A stretch of 64,000 nucleotides of DNA from Chromohalobacter moromii (GCF_023091865.1 NZ_JAHXDI010000001.1:1364001-1428000); one strand, 5' to 3'. Positions 24,461 to 33,030 are shown, counted from the stretch's first letter. Notes: generated from the sequence alone by a model not told the origin. A program made the numbers and translations.

Positions 24461-25901
24461 CGAGGCAGACCTCCTGGACGGCGCCGTGATCGATTTTCAG
24501 GCGCAGGCGTTCGAGCAAATTGGCAGCCGCGAGCCGGCGGTAGGCGGCGGAGCCACGCACGTCGTCGAGTGGACTGAAGTCACGCGCTAGCGCTTGGCGA
24601 GCGGTATCGAAGGTCGCTACATCAGGTGGATGCCCCTCCAGGGCGGCTTCGGTAGCCTGGGCACGTCGTGGCGTGGCATCCATGCCACCGAAGGCCAGGT
24701 GAACATCGCGCAGGCAGCCATTCTCCTCGCGCCAGGCAAAGGCCCCGAGCACCGCCGAAATGTCGTCCTCACGGCGCTTGGAGAGTTTCCAGACCTCGAG
24801 ATGCTGGTCGTTTTCGGGACGCGGCAGAAAAATGGCGCGGATGAACTCGCCGGACTCGAGGGCGGTGCGCTTGTAATCCAGAAAGAAGGCGTCCAGGGGC
24901 AGTGTGCGGGCGCCATTGGGGCCTTCCAGTGCCAAGTGGGCATCGAGCGCGAGCAAGATCGGTGGCGTGTCGCCAATGGGCGAAGCATTGGCGATGTTAC
25001 CGCCTAGAGTGCCGCGATTACGGATCTGTGCGGAGCCCAGTCGCCGCAATAGTCGGGCGAACGCGGGATAATGCGCATCGAGCAGCGGTTCGAGGCGGGC
25101 GTAGGTGACGCTAGCCCCGATCCACCAGCCGTCGGGTGTCTCGTCGATTGCCTGCAATTCGGTGACGCGACTGACGTCGATCAGGGTCTCGAAGGCCTCG
25201 AGCCGTTGCGTGGCCTCGAGCCACAGGTCGGTGGCGCCGGCCACCAGGCGCGCTGTCGGATATTGGCGACGCAGCGCGTGCAAGGTCTCCAATGTGTTCG
25301 GGATGGCATAGCCGGTGGCCTCGAGCGTGTCACCCAGGGCTGCGACATTGTCGTCGAGCCTTGAGTCATCCGCCCAGGGCGGTCGCACGTCGGGTTGATC
25401 GGCCATATGGCGTGCGGCTTTCTGGATGGGGCGGTATCCCGTGCAACGGCATAGATTGCCGCCCAGCGTTGCTTCGAGGCATGCATCGTCTAGCGCTACC
25501 GGTGACTGGCGCTGGCGTTCGTGGAGTGTGAACAGTGACATGACGATGCCGGGTGTGCAGAAACCGCACTGGCTAGCATGGCATTCGACCATGGCGGCTT
25601 GGACGGGATGCAAGGCATCGCCGCGCGCGAGCCCCTCAACGGTGACGAGATGCCGACCCTGCAGTTGATGGGCTGGGGTGATGCAGGCATTAGTGCTGTG
25701 ATAGTCAAGACGACCGCCGCGGCCTGGCTCTCCGATGGCGACCGTGCACGCACCGCAGTCGCCCGAGGCGCAGCCTTCCTTGGTGCCGGTTCGCTGTAAT
25801 TCGTTGCGCAAGAGTTCCAGAATGCTGGTCTCCGGCGCTAGCGATGCGCAGCGTTGCGCTTCGCCATTGAGATAAAACTCGATCATCGGAGTGTCCATCG
25901 G
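24444..25901 (-). CDS. xdhA: Xanthine dehydrogenase, FeS/FAD subunit
   Basis: A 485-residue small subunit with two [2Fe-2S] clusters and an FAD domain. The plant-type cluster is CASGDCGACTV. The second cluster is formed by SQCGFCTPGIVMSLF and GGNLCRCTGYRPIQ. The FAD domain follows from about residue 190 (VAGATDLWLE, RNRGTLGGNIANASPIGD). ATG 25901 is chosen; 25889 is possible and the open frame extends to 25949, overlapping the operator, which argues against the longer form. It is first in the operon, with a RutR-type palindrome 40 bp upstream. Confidence 0.9.
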   Translation of the reverse strand, partial: PMDTPMIEFYLNGEAQRCASLAPETSILELLRNELQRTGTKEGCASGDCGACTVAIGEPGRGGRLDYHSTNACITPAHQLQGRHLVTVEGLARGDALHPVQAAMVECHASQCGFCTPGIVMSLFTLHERQRQSPVALDDACLEATLGGNLCRCTGYRPIQKAARHMADQPDVRPPWADDSRLDDNVAALGDTLEATGYAIPNTLETLHALRRQYPTARLVAGATDLWLEATQRLEAFETLIDVSRVTELQAIDETPDGWWIGASVTYARLEPLLDAHYPAFARLLRRLGSAQIRNRGTLGGNIANASPIGDTPPILLALDAHLALEGPNGARTLPLDAFFLDYKRTALESGEFIRAIFLPRPENDQHLEVWKLSKRREDDISAVLGAFAWREENGCLRDVHLAFGGMDATPRRAQATEAALEGHPPDVATFDTARQALARDFSPLDDVRGSAAYRRLAAANLLERLRLKIDHGAVQEVCLDAYAH

Positions 25902-25941
25902 GTTGTCATTGTGATCCGAGGCGCGCACTGCGCATGCCGAT

Positions 25942-25957
25942 ATGACCATATGGTCAA
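25942..25957. promoter_or_regulatory. RutR-type operator in front of xdhA
   Basis: ATGACCATATGGTCAA matches the E. coli RutR site TTGACCA-NN-TGGTCAA at 13 of 14 defined positions and holds a 14-bp perfect palindrome. It lies 40 bp upstream of the xdhA start and is probably bound by the RutR-like protein encoded at 26133. Confidence 0.75.
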
Positions 25958-26132
25958 CTCTGTTAAGCCTTAATCAAAACAGCGCGTATGACAAGTCCCT
26001 TTTGCGCTTGTTTATCGCGCGCCGAGGTGGGCTAAATTGATCGCTCGACTGCGGCGGCAGGGCGTTAGTGTGCGTTGCACTGGCGACGCTCGCTGGGGCA
26101 GACTTCTCTACCGGCAGACAAAGAGAGCGGCC

Positions 26133-26819
26133 ATGACATCGATGAATTCACCCGAATTGGGAACGCGGGCACGCAATGAAAGCGTGATTCTCGAGGCGGC
26201 CGAGCGTGTGTTCGCGTCTCATGGTTATCGAGGTGCGAGCGTGCAGGCCATCGCTGAAGCGGCAGGGCTCCCTAAATCCAACGTGCTTTATTATGTAGGC
26301 AGCAAGCGTAAGCTGTACGTGGCGCTGCTCGAGCGTATGATGGCGCGCTGGAACGCTATGCTTGACGATATTGGCGAGGACGACGATCCGGGCGAGGTGC
26401 TGGAAGGCTTCATCCGCAGCAAGATGCGCCTGACGCGGCAACATCCCCAAGGCTCTCGGTTGTTCGCCGCCGAAGTGCTTCAAGGCGCGCCTTTTCTGCA
26501 GGAATACTTGCACGGCGAGCTGCGCGAGTGGGTGCGCTCGCGGGCGCGTGTCTTCGAGCGCTGGGCGGAAAAAGGCTTGATGGATCCCGTCGATCCGGTG
26601 TGGCTGATTTTCTTGATCTGGTCGGCCACTCAACATTATGCAGATTTCGAGGCGCAGATACTGAGCATCACCGACCAGGGGGCGCTTGGGGAAAGCGATT
26701 ATCGTGCGATCACCGATTTCTTGTGTCACGTCATTCTCAAGGGATGTGGCGTCCGATCGACATCCGACGTTAACAGCGAGCGCCACTATCCAAGTATTCA
26801 AGGTAAGGAGACAACATGA
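26133..26819 (+). CDS. RutR-like TetR-family regulator
   Basis: A 228-residue TetR regulator. The HTH is at about residues 12-58 (VILEAAERVFASHGYRGAS, IAEAAGLPKSNVLYYVGSK). The ligand domain carries RutR-type blocks (HPQGSRLFAAEVLQGAPFL, DPVWLIFLIWSATQHYADFEAQI). E. coli RutR senses pyrimidines and controls pyrimidine and purine breakdown. ATG 26133 has GAGAG upstream; the frame is open from 26037. It is divergent from xdhA, whose promoter contains a RutR-like palindrome. The tail beyond GCGVRS is longer than in RutR and overlaps the next gene by 4 bp. Confidence 0.87.
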   Translation: MTSMNSPELGTRARNESVILEAAERVFASHGYRGASVQAIAEAAGLPKSNVLYYVGSKRKLYVALLERMMARWNAMLDDIGEDDDPGEVLEGFIRSKMRLTRQHPQGSRLFAAEVLQGAPFLQEYLHGELREWVRSRARVFERWAEKGLMDPVDPVWLIFLIWSATQHYADFEAQILSITDQGALGESDYRAITDFLCHVILKGCGVRSTSDVNSERHYPSIQGKETT

Positions 26820-27247
26820 AACTTTGGGGCATCTTGCTCCTGGTCAGCGGCGGCTTACTCGACGATTCATCGTCGCTGCCAGCGCAGCCCCCCGATAAAC
26901 CAGGAGCGATCACGGCGCAGATTGCACGCGATCACTTGCAATGGACGTCGGCGACCGATGAAGAGATGTATCTGGCTCAGGCAAGCGTCCGGAAGCTGCT
27001 CAAATATCCCGCTACCGCGGTTTTTCGCGATATCCGCGCCGTTGGTCCTCGCGTCGGTGGGCCGTCCAATCGTGTGGTGTGCGGGCAGGTCAATGCACGT
27101 TGCGAGCGTGGCGATTATCTGGGGTATCGCTTGTTCGTGGCACGTCAAGGTGCGCAGGCTGCGATCATGTCGTCGAGTCTGCATCGCAGCGGATGGGACC
27201 CTAACGCCGTGGCGGCAGCCTTGATCGAGTGGCAGAAGATGGTTTGA
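26816..27247 (+). CDS. Hypothetical exported protein
   Basis: A 143-residue protein with a short hydrophobic N-terminus (MKLWGILLLVSGGLL) that may be a weak signal peptide; no lipobox is seen. The central part, VRKLLKYPATAVFRDIRAVGP followed by VVCGQVNARCERGDYLGYRLFV, resembles a recurrent family of small secreted proteins with a VCGxVN motif and no assigned function. Two cysteines could form a disulfide. It overlaps the stop of the TetR gene as ATGA with AAGGAGA as its ribosome-binding site, so it is co-transcribed. No catalytic residues can be named. Confidence 0.6.
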   Translation: MKLWGILLLVSGGLLDDSSSLPAQPPDKPGAITAQIARDHLQWTSATDEEMYLAQASVRKLLKYPATAVFRDIRAVGPRVGGPSNRVVCGQVNARCERGDYLGYRLFVARQGAQAAIMSSSLHRSGWDPNAVAAALIEWQKMV

Positions 27248-27340
27248 TCGGTACTGGGATACATGGGCCTGTGTGCATCAGGATGCGTTCAGCCCTATGT
27301 AACTCAGTGCCGTACCGAATCTAACGGTTTTGGAGATGCC

Positions 27341-27475
27341 ATGAAGGAACTACCCGGCGCATTGCTCGGCATCATGGTTGGGCTGGTCACGTGGTTAGTG
27401 ATGGGCAGTGTGTTGGCGGGCGTCATTGCTGGCATCGCTGGCGGGATCGGGTGGGATCTATGGCGCCATCGGTAG
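27341..27475 (+). CDS. Small hydrophobic membrane protein
   Basis: A 44-residue protein (MKELPGALLGIMVGLV...) with one or two glycine-rich membrane helices (VTWLVMGSVLAGVIAGIAGGIGWDL) and a basic C-terminus RHR. ATG 27341 has GGAG 6 bp upstream; the frame is open from 27263 but without a ribosome-binding site. The glycine spacing resembles helix-packing motifs of small membrane proteins. No function can be assigned. A terminator follows at 27532. Confidence 0.5.
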   Translation: MKELPGALLGIMVGLVTWLVMGSVLAGVIAGIAGGIGWDLWRHR

Positions 27476-27531
27476 GGGCAGAGGCGTCATGAATGACCGC
27501 TTGGCACTGAAGCGCCTTGTGTAAAGTCGAG

Positions 27532-27562
27532 ACGGCTTGGCAGACATGACCAAGCCGTTTTG
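27532..27562 (+). terminator. Rho-independent terminator
   Basis: ACGGCTTGG - 9-base loop - CCAAGCCGT followed by a short T-run. It lies downstream of the small membrane gene, and its mirror form could also stop transcription from the minus-strand gene at 27569. Confidence 0.7.
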
Positions 27563-27568
27563 GAATGC

Positions 27569-27772
27569 TCATTCCACGCTAGGGTCGTCATCCGCGTCGC
27601 CTGATTTGACCTCGTTGTCGGACGCCTTCATTCGCTGACGCTCGGCTTCGGCATGTTCCATGCTTTGGTAAAGCCCCAGACTCACCCCCGTATCGCTATC
27701 GTAGACTTCATAACGGACGTCGTTCTCATCAGGGCCGGCGATTTTCCGTATCTCAATGGCGTCATGCAGCAT
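27569..27772 (-). CDS. Hypothetical acidic protein
   Basis: A 67-residue soluble protein (MLHDAIEIRKIAGPDENDV...) with a predicted small beta segment (VRYEVYDSDTGVSLGLY), a charged helix (HAEAERQRMKAS) and a strongly acidic tail (SGDADDDPSVE). ATG 27772 is preferred because GAGG sits 7 bp upstream; the ATG at 27784 is the alternative. No domain is recognised. The acidity fits a halophile proteome. It is isolated between a terminator and tRNA-Pro. Confidence 0.6.
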   Translation of the reverse strand: MLHDAIEIRKIAGPDENDVRYEVYDSDTGVSLGLYQSMEHAEAERQRMKASDNEVKSGDADDDPSVE

Positions 27773-27864
27773 ATTGGGCCTCATTGGAAGGGCGGTAACT
27801 GAACGTGGGACTCGTCATGTCGACGAGTGTTCCAAGCACTCATCACCTTGATGCTAACACAACG

Positions 27865-27904
27865 AAAAACCGCCGCTATGGTTGACCCATAAGCGGCGGT
27901 TTTT
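27865..27904. terminator. Rho-independent terminator of tRNA-Pro
   Basis: AAAAACCGCCGCT and AAGCGGCGGTTTTT form a long stem with flanking A- and T-runs on both strands, 12 bp past the 3' end of the tRNA. Confidence 0.85.
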
Positions 27905-27915
27905 CTTGAATCTTT

Positions 27916-27992
27916 TGGTCGGAGCGACTGGATTCGAACCAGCGACCTCTGCAACCCCATTGCAGCGCGCTACCAAGCTGCGCCACGCTCCG
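27916..27992 (-). tRNA. tRNA-Pro (anticodon GGG)
   Basis: A 77-nt cloverleaf on the minus strand. The acceptor stem CGGAGCG pairs with CGCTCCG, the D-arm is GGCGCAGCTTGGTAGCGC, the anticodon stem is CTGCA/TGCAG with loop ATGGGGT (anticodon GGG), and the T-arm contains GGTTCGAATCC. The discriminator A and an encoded CCA follow. The plus-strand open frame across it is the familiar false protein GATGFEPATSA. Confidence 0.96.
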
Positions 27993-28240
27993 TTAACGTT
28001 TTACGGAAGGCCTCCAAATAGGTGCCGCCCGTGGAACGCTGCGTATACTACCGTGGCTTCCAGGAAATGAAAACCCTTGATAGCGCTTTTTTTTCAACTG
28101 GTTGCCCGTGCCTGGCGATGATTAATGTCCCACCATGAAAGATATAAGGCAGTGTGGTGGCACTGCATGAACTGAGGTGAGAGGTGGCATGGTATAGACG
28201 AAAGATGTAGAATGTGGTCGTTTCATGTGGAGATGACGCA

Positions 28241-28624
28241 ATGCCTCTTATTGTAGGAATGAGCGTGCTGCTGGGGTGTCAGTTTCTCGGCGAAATCCTG
28301 GTGCATGGTCTCCAGCTTCCGGTGCCGGGCCCTGTCGTGGGTATGGTGGTACTGTTGGTCGGGCTGATGATCAATGGACGCGTACCCACGGGGCTGCGTA
28401 CGAGTGGTGAAGGGCTGCTGCGCTACTTGACGCTGCTCTTCGTGCCCGCGGGGGTGGGCATCATGGTGCATTTCGATCTCATCAAGGCGGACTTCTGGCC
28501 CATCACCGTCACGCTCGTGGTGTCGACCGCTTTGACCTTGGCCGTGACGGCCAAGGTAATGTCGTGGTTGACGCGCTCGATACCCAAAGATCCGCGTGAC
28601 GAATGGCGGGAGGAGCGTTCATGA
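28241..28624 (+). CDS. LrgA/CidA-family (YohJ-like) membrane protein
   Basis: A 127-residue four-helix membrane protein with the LrgA/CidA pattern: GCQFLGEILVHGLQLPVPGPVVGMVVLL, then LLRYLTLLFVPAGVGIM and a last helix at FWPITVTLVVSTALTLAVT. The family has been described as holin-like and as a carrier partner of LrgB, for example for pyruvate or glycolate-type acids. ATG 28241 has GGAG upstream, and the frame opens earlier without one. Its stop overlaps the lrgB-like start (ATGA), so the two are coupled. No adjacent LytTR regulator is seen. Confidence 0.88.
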   Translation: MPLIVGMSVLLGCQFLGEILVHGLQLPVPGPVVGMVVLLVGLMINGRVPTGLRTSGEGLLRYLTLLFVPAGVGIMVHFDLIKADFWPITVTLVVSTALTLAVTAKVMSWLTRSIPKDPRDEWREERS

Positions 28625-29355
28625 GCATGCCCGTTCCCGTGCTTGATCAATTATGGGTATATCTCTCCGCCAGCCCGTTACTGCACTTGCTGGTAACGTT
28701 TTTGGCCTTCATGGGGGCGAGTTACATCAATCGTCTTCTGGGCGGCACGCCTTTCTTGCATCCGGTCGTGCTTACCATCGTGCTGATCATTGCCTTTCTG
28801 ACGCTGACGGATACCGATTATGCGACGTATTTCGAAGGCGCTCAGTTCATTCATTTCCTCTTGGGGCCCGCGACCGTTGCCTTGGCAATTCCCCTGTATG
28901 ACTACCGGGAACGTGTCAGGCGTTTGCTGGTGCCAATATTGCTTAGCTGCGTCGCGGGGATCGTGACGGCGGTGACCTCTGCAGTGGGGGTCGCGATGCT
29001 CATGGGGGCCAGTCGCGAAACCGTGCTGACCCTGGCGCCCAAGTCGGTGACATCTCCCATCGCGATGGGGATCGCAGAGAAGCTGGGCGGCATTCCGTCA
29101 CTGGCGGCGGGTCTGGTGCTGATCACAGGGTCCATCGGATGTGCTTTGGGACCTGTCATCTTTCGCTTAGTCAGGGTGCGCGACCCCAGTGTTCAAGGCT
29201 TTACCATGGGGGTAGCGGCGCATGGCTTCGGGACGGCCTATTCCTTTTCTTCGATTGGCGCGGTGGCGGGTGCCTTTGCGGGACTGGCGATGGGCCTTAC
29301 AGGGCTGCTGACGGCTTTCATTCTGCCGCCTCTGGTGCATCTTTTCGGGCTTTAA
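28621..29355 (+). CDS. LrgB/CidB-family (YohK-like) membrane protein
   Basis: A 244-residue partner of the LrgA-like protein, with eight or so hydrophobic segments. LrgB blocks are LGPATVALAIPLYDYRERV, LTLAPKSVTSPIAMGIAEKLGGIPSLAAG and GFTMGVAAHGFGTAYSFS. GGGAGGAG precedes ATG 28621, and the four-base overlap with the upstream gene is clear; the longer frame from 28603 is not needed. LrgA and LrgB are thought to act together in the inner membrane. Confidence 0.9.
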   Translation: MSMPVPVLDQLWVYLSASPLLHLLVTFLAFMGASYINRLLGGTPFLHPVVLTIVLIIAFLTLTDTDYATYFEGAQFIHFLLGPATVALAIPLYDYRERVRRLLVPILLSCVAGIVTAVTSAVGVAMLMGASRETVLTLAPKSVTSPIAMGIAEKLGGIPSLAAGLVLITGSIGCALGPVIFRLVRVRDPSVQGFTMGVAAHGFGTAYSFSSIGAVAGAFAGLAMGLTGLLTAFILPPLVHLFGL

Positions 29356-29418
29356 GCATTTTTATACCGTTATCTCAATTATGCCTGAATAAATAGAATC
29401 GGGCGGTTCAGTCCATGT

Positions 29419-29456
29419 AAAACGCGGGCACGCCGACAAGGCGTGCCCGCGTTTTT
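29419..29456. terminator. Bidirectional terminator
   Basis: AAAACGCGGGCACGCC-GACAA-GGCGTGCCCGCGTTTTT: a 16-bp perfect stem with A/T runs on both sides, between the convergent lrgB-like and SLC13 genes. Confidence 0.93.
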
Positions 29457-29479
29457 GATCGATTGCCCAGCTTAGATGT

Positions 29480-30925
29480 TCATGCCCATAAAAGGCGAAG
29501 CAAGGTCACGGTAATCAAAGTGATGAGCAGTGTGCCGACGATGTTGAGCAGTAACCCGGCGCGGATCATCGATTGGATCTTCATATGCCCCGTCGCGAAC
29601 ACGATAGCATTGGGTGGAGTTGCAACCGGCATCATGAAGGCGCAGCTGGCGGCAATGGCGGCAGGAACCGTGATCAGTAGCGGGTCCATGTCCAACGAGA
29701 TGGCAAGCGCGCCGAGAAGTGGCAAAAAGGCCGCTGCCGTGGCTGTGTTCGAGGTGACTTCGGTCAGGAAGATGATGACCAGCACGATGATGCCTACCAG
29801 CATTAGCACCGGGAATACACTGAAGATCGACAGCTGTTGAGCGATCCATTCGGCCAACCCGGAACTCTTTATCATCCCTGCCAACGCCAGCCCACCTCCG
29901 AAGAGCAGCAGCACACCCCAAGGAAGCTCCTTGGCGCTATCCCAGTCGAGCAGCGCACCGCGGGCCTTATCTCCACTAGGGATGAGAAACAGCCCAACAC
30001 CTGCCGTCAGGGCAATGGTGGTATCCGATAACCAGTCGAGCCCGGCCTGATTCAAGAGAGGGCGAAACATCCAGGCGGCAGCCGCCATGAGAAAAACCAG
30101 GCCGACCCGGCGCTCGGCGGCGGTCATGGTGCCGAGCGATTCGAGTTCGCGGCGAATCATTTCCCCGCCATCGTCGCTTTGTTGCAAATCGAACCCTTTA
30201 TAAGTCAGCCACCACCATGTCACGACCATCATCACGATGCTGACCGGCAGGCCGATGGTCATCCATTGGGCGAAGCCGATATCGATGCCTTCGCCGGAGA
30301 GGTACCCCGCAAGCAGGGCGTTGGGAGGGGTGCCTATGAGCGTGGCGACGCCGCCTATACTGGCGGAATAAGCAATGGCAAGCAGCAGAGCGGTGGCGTA
30401 TCGCGAGACTTCACGTGAGTCACCATCGCCCAACAAACTGACGACGGACATGCCAATGGGTAACATCATGATGCTGGTGGCCGTATTGGAGACCCACATG
30501 CTGATGAAGCCTGTGGCGATCATGAATCCCGCAATTTGCTGCCGCGGTTTCTGGCCGACGATACTGAGAACCTTCAAGGCGATGCGTCTATGCAGATTCC
30601 AGCGCTGCATCGCGATGCCCAGTAAGAAGCCCCCTAGGAAGAGATAGATGATAGGGTCGGCGTAATTGGCCGCCACGGCATCGAGTTCGTCGATGCCCAG
30701 TAAGGGGGCCAGCACCATGGGCAGCAACGAGGTCGCGGGGATGGGAATGGCCTCCGTGGCCCACCATGTGGCCATCAGCAATGCAAAGCCGACGCACGCC
30801 CATGCCGGTGACGACATGGAGGCTGGCGCGGGCACCACCAGGCATAGAATGACCCATAATGGCCCCAGCCATAGGCCGATTTGCGCGGCGCTGAGGCCGC
30901 GGGTGTCGTGAGTAGTCTCGCTCAT
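29480..30925 (-). CDS. SLC13/DASS-family sodium-coupled carboxylate (or anion) transporter
   Basis: A 481-residue carrier with the two inverted-repeat SNT motifs of DASS proteins: WVSNTATSIMMLP and EVTSNTATAAAFLP. It also shows ATEAIPIPATSLLPMVL and MPVATPPNAIVFATGHM, typical of VcINDY-like dicarboxylate carriers. About 11 helices and two hairpin loops are expected. Substrates such as succinate, citrate or sulfate cannot be told apart here. The ATG at 30925 has GGAGGC upstream. It stands alone between a terminator and a divergent gene at 31126. Confidence 0.87.
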   Translation of the reverse strand: MSETTHDTRGLSAAQIGLWLGPLWVILCLVVPAPASMSSPAWACVGFALLMATWWATEAIPIPATSLLPMVLAPLLGIDELDAVAANYADPIIYLFLGGFLLGIAMQRWNLHRRIALKVLSIVGQKPRQQIAGFMIATGFISMWVSNTATSIMMLPIGMSVVSLLGDGDSREVSRYATALLLAIAYSASIGGVATLIGTPPNALLAGYLSGEGIDIGFAQWMTIGLPVSIVMMVVTWWWLTYKGFDLQQSDDGGEMIRRELESLGTMTAAERRVGLVFLMAAAAWMFRPLLNQAGLDWLSDTTIALTAGVGLFLIPSGDKARGALLDWDSAKELPWGVLLLFGGGLALAGMIKSSGLAEWIAQQLSIFSVFPVLMLVGIIVLVIIFLTEVTSNTATAAAFLPLLGALAISLDMDPLLITVPAAIAASCAFMMPVATPPNAIVFATGHMKIQSMIRAGLLLNIVGTLLITLITVTLLRLLWA

Positions 30926-31125
30926 GGACTGCCTCCTTGAAGGTGGCGAATGATTAATTGGCTTATGATATTTGTGATGCTACTAAAGTATTAATGCTTG
31001 GTGGCTTAGTCATTGGTCTAAGCCGTTTGTGCGTCCTTGCCCGCATGGCTTGTTGCAACGCGGCAAGCTCGGTAATGTCCGCGCTCGTTGCCGATTAATT
31101 AAACGTATTCGATAGAGGTGCGACC

Positions 31126-31593
31126 ATGTCCGTAGTGGTGGGCTGGAGCTTGGTGGTGTTGGCGGTGCTGGTCGTCGCTGGTTTGGTGGGATATGCATGG
31201 CGATTATGGCGGGAAGTGCAGCGCCGTGAAGTGGCACGCCGTGAGGAACTCGAGCGAGCTCATCGCAATTGTCTCGAGAGCCTCGAAGCGATCGCGACGG
31301 CGATGCTAGGGGACCAAGTCGACCTGGTGGAAGGGGCGCTGCGCTGTAAGGTACTGCTCGATATCATCGATCCCGCGCTGCTTGAGCGCGAAGATTTCAA
31401 GGTCTTTGCCGAGGTTTATCGGCGTACGGAGCATCTGCACACCCATTCCTCTCGCCAAGACTTGTCGGCAAAACAGCGCTTTGCGGAGGACCGCGAGCGG
31501 ATAGCGCTACAAGAAGAGCGTTATACGGCGCTCCATGAGGCGGCGCAGAAGGTTCTGGTACTCAAGAGCGAGTGGCCGGCAGGCTTGCAGTGA
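31126..31593 (+). CDS. DUF2489 protein
   Basis: A 155-residue protein with an N-terminal membrane anchor (about 7-28) and a charged helical body matching DUF2489: AHRNCLESLEAIATAMLGDQVDLVEGALRCKVLLDII, then FAEVYRRTEHLHTH. Its function is unknown. It looks like a cytoplasm-facing helical domain tethered to the membrane. It lies 21 bp before the M20 amidohydrolase, so the two may be co-transcribed, although no functional link is known. Confidence 0.8.
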   Translation: MSVVVGWSLVVLAVLVVAGLVGYAWRLWREVQRREVARREELERAHRNCLESLEAIATAMLGDQVDLVEGALRCKVLLDIIDPALLEREDFKVFAEVYRRTEHLHTHSSRQDLSAKQRFAEDRERIALQEERYTALHEAAQKVLVLKSEWPAGLQ

Positions 31594-31614
31594 ACCATGA
31601 CGTAGGAGAAGGGC

Positions 31615-32766
31615 ATGGGAGATCGATTTATGTCGCTTGACCCCACGGAAATTCGCCGGCGTTTGCACGCTGAGCCGGAGTTGTCCGGGCAAGAAGTCGC
31701 TACGGCGCGACGCATCGTCGAATGGCTTGAGGAGGCGGGGGCGACGCGTATCGTGACTGGCTTGGGAGGCCATGGCGTAGCGGGAATTTTTGCTGCTGAA
31801 TGCCCCGGGCCACGAGTCATGTTTCGTGCCGAGCTCGATGCGCTTCCCATCGGCGAGACCGCGGAGGTGGCATGGCGGTCGAAATGCGAACACGTGGCGC
31901 ATAGCTGCGGTCACGATGGCCATATGGCGACATTGCTTGGGCTTGCGCAGCGTTTGTCGGAAAAGCCACCTGAACGTGGTGAAACGATATTATTGTTTCA
32001 GCCCTCCGAGGAGACCGGGCGGGGCGCACGGGGAGTCGTCGAGTCGTCACGTTTCGAGGAAATCGCCCCCGATCATGTTTTCGCGCTGCATAACTTGCCA
32101 GGTGAACCGTTAGGTGAGGTGTCAGTACGGGCGGGGGCGTTCACGTGCGCCTCACGAGGGTTGATCATACGTCTCAATGGGTTATGTACGCATGCGGCGC
32201 ATCCTGAGCAGGGGCGTAATCCGGCTTTGGCAATGTGCCGGATTCTGCAGGGATTGAAACGTCTGCCGCAGCAGTTGCCAGACGATCAAGGGCTGGTCAT
32301 GGTGACATTGATTCATGCGCGGCTGGGGGAAGTTGCTTTTGGCACGTCGCCGGGGCAGGCAGAGGTGATGGCTACTTTGCGCACTGAGGATGATGCGATG
32401 ATGCGTGCGCTGGCGGAAGCGGCCGTATCGCTGGCCCGAGTCGAAGCCGAAGAGGACGATCTCGGAATCGAAATCGATTGGTGCGATGTCTTTCAGGCAA
32501 CTCACAATCATCCGCTGGCCGTCGAGGCGATACGTGAGGAAGCGAGTGCCTTGGCATTACCGCTTCGTGAGTTGTCCGCAGCTCATCGCTGGTCGGAAGA
32601 CTTTGGATGGCTCGCGGCACAAGGCGAGGGGGCATTGTTGACCTTGGGCAGTGGCGAGCAATGCCATCCTTTGCATCATCCCAGCTACGATTTCCCGGAT
32701 GCCATGTTGACCCCGGGTATCGATTTGTTCGAACGCCTGGTTAGGCGCTACCAGGGTGGTGAATGA
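31615..32766 (+). CDS. M20-family amidohydrolase (hippurate/N-acyl-amino-acid hydrolase type)
   Basis: A 383-residue metallohydrolase of the M20D amidohydrolase group that splits N-acyl amino acids or similar amides. It carries RLHAEPELSGQE, SCGHDGHMATLLG with the metal ligands, QPSEETGRGARG with the catalytic Glu, FALHNLPGEPLG, and the late His-rich QCHPLHHPSYDFPD ligand segment. The dimerisation domain is at about 180-295. AGGAGAAG precedes ATG 31615. No signal peptide is evident, so it is cytoplasmic. The physiological substrate is not predictable from the sequence. Confidence 0.87.
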   Translation: MGDRFMSLDPTEIRRRLHAEPELSGQEVATARRIVEWLEEAGATRIVTGLGGHGVAGIFAAECPGPRVMFRAELDALPIGETAEVAWRSKCEHVAHSCGHDGHMATLLGLAQRLSEKPPERGETILLFQPSEETGRGARGVVESSRFEEIAPDHVFALHNLPGEPLGEVSVRAGAFTCASRGLIIRLNGLCTHAAHPEQGRNPALAMCRILQGLKRLPQQLPDDQGLVMVTLIHARLGEVAFGTSPGQAEVMATLRTEDDAMMRALAEAAVSLARVEAEEDDLGIEIDWCDVFQATHNHPLAVEAIREEASALALPLRELSAAHRWSEDFGWLAAQGEGALLTLGSGEQCHPLHHPSYDFPDAMLTPGIDLFERLVRRYQGGE

Positions 32767-33030
32767 TAGTTGTACAAGGATGAGACACCAGACTCTCATC
32801 CGTTCATTTGGGTTTGCATCAATTCCGATAATGCATAATGATGAAGGGGCATTCATTGGTAGAAGCGCTGGTAGAAGGTAAAGCACTGGCTAAACGAAAG
32901 GCTTTGTGCTTTCTTTTTTGATGAGAGAAGGGCGAAAAGTCTTTCTCCCACCGGGAACCGCTTCTATACTCGGACCCCGCTGGGTAACGTCCCGTTACGA
33001 CTAGCGCTGTGTTAAGAAGGAGTCTTACAT
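32767..33030. other. 264-bp intergenic region upstream of the OmpA-like lipoprotein
   Basis: No gene is seen. A TATACT hexamer at about 32966-32971 may be the -10 element of the lipoprotein gene, and AAGGAG before ATG 33031 is its ribosome-binding site. No terminator of the preceding amidohydrolase gene is obvious. Confidence 0.4.

Noticed and set aside
27882-28070. Plus-strand frame encoding GATGFEPATSATPLQRAT...
   Set aside because: It crosses tRNA-Pro on the other strand and is the well-known false protein produced by translating antisense to proline tRNA genes.
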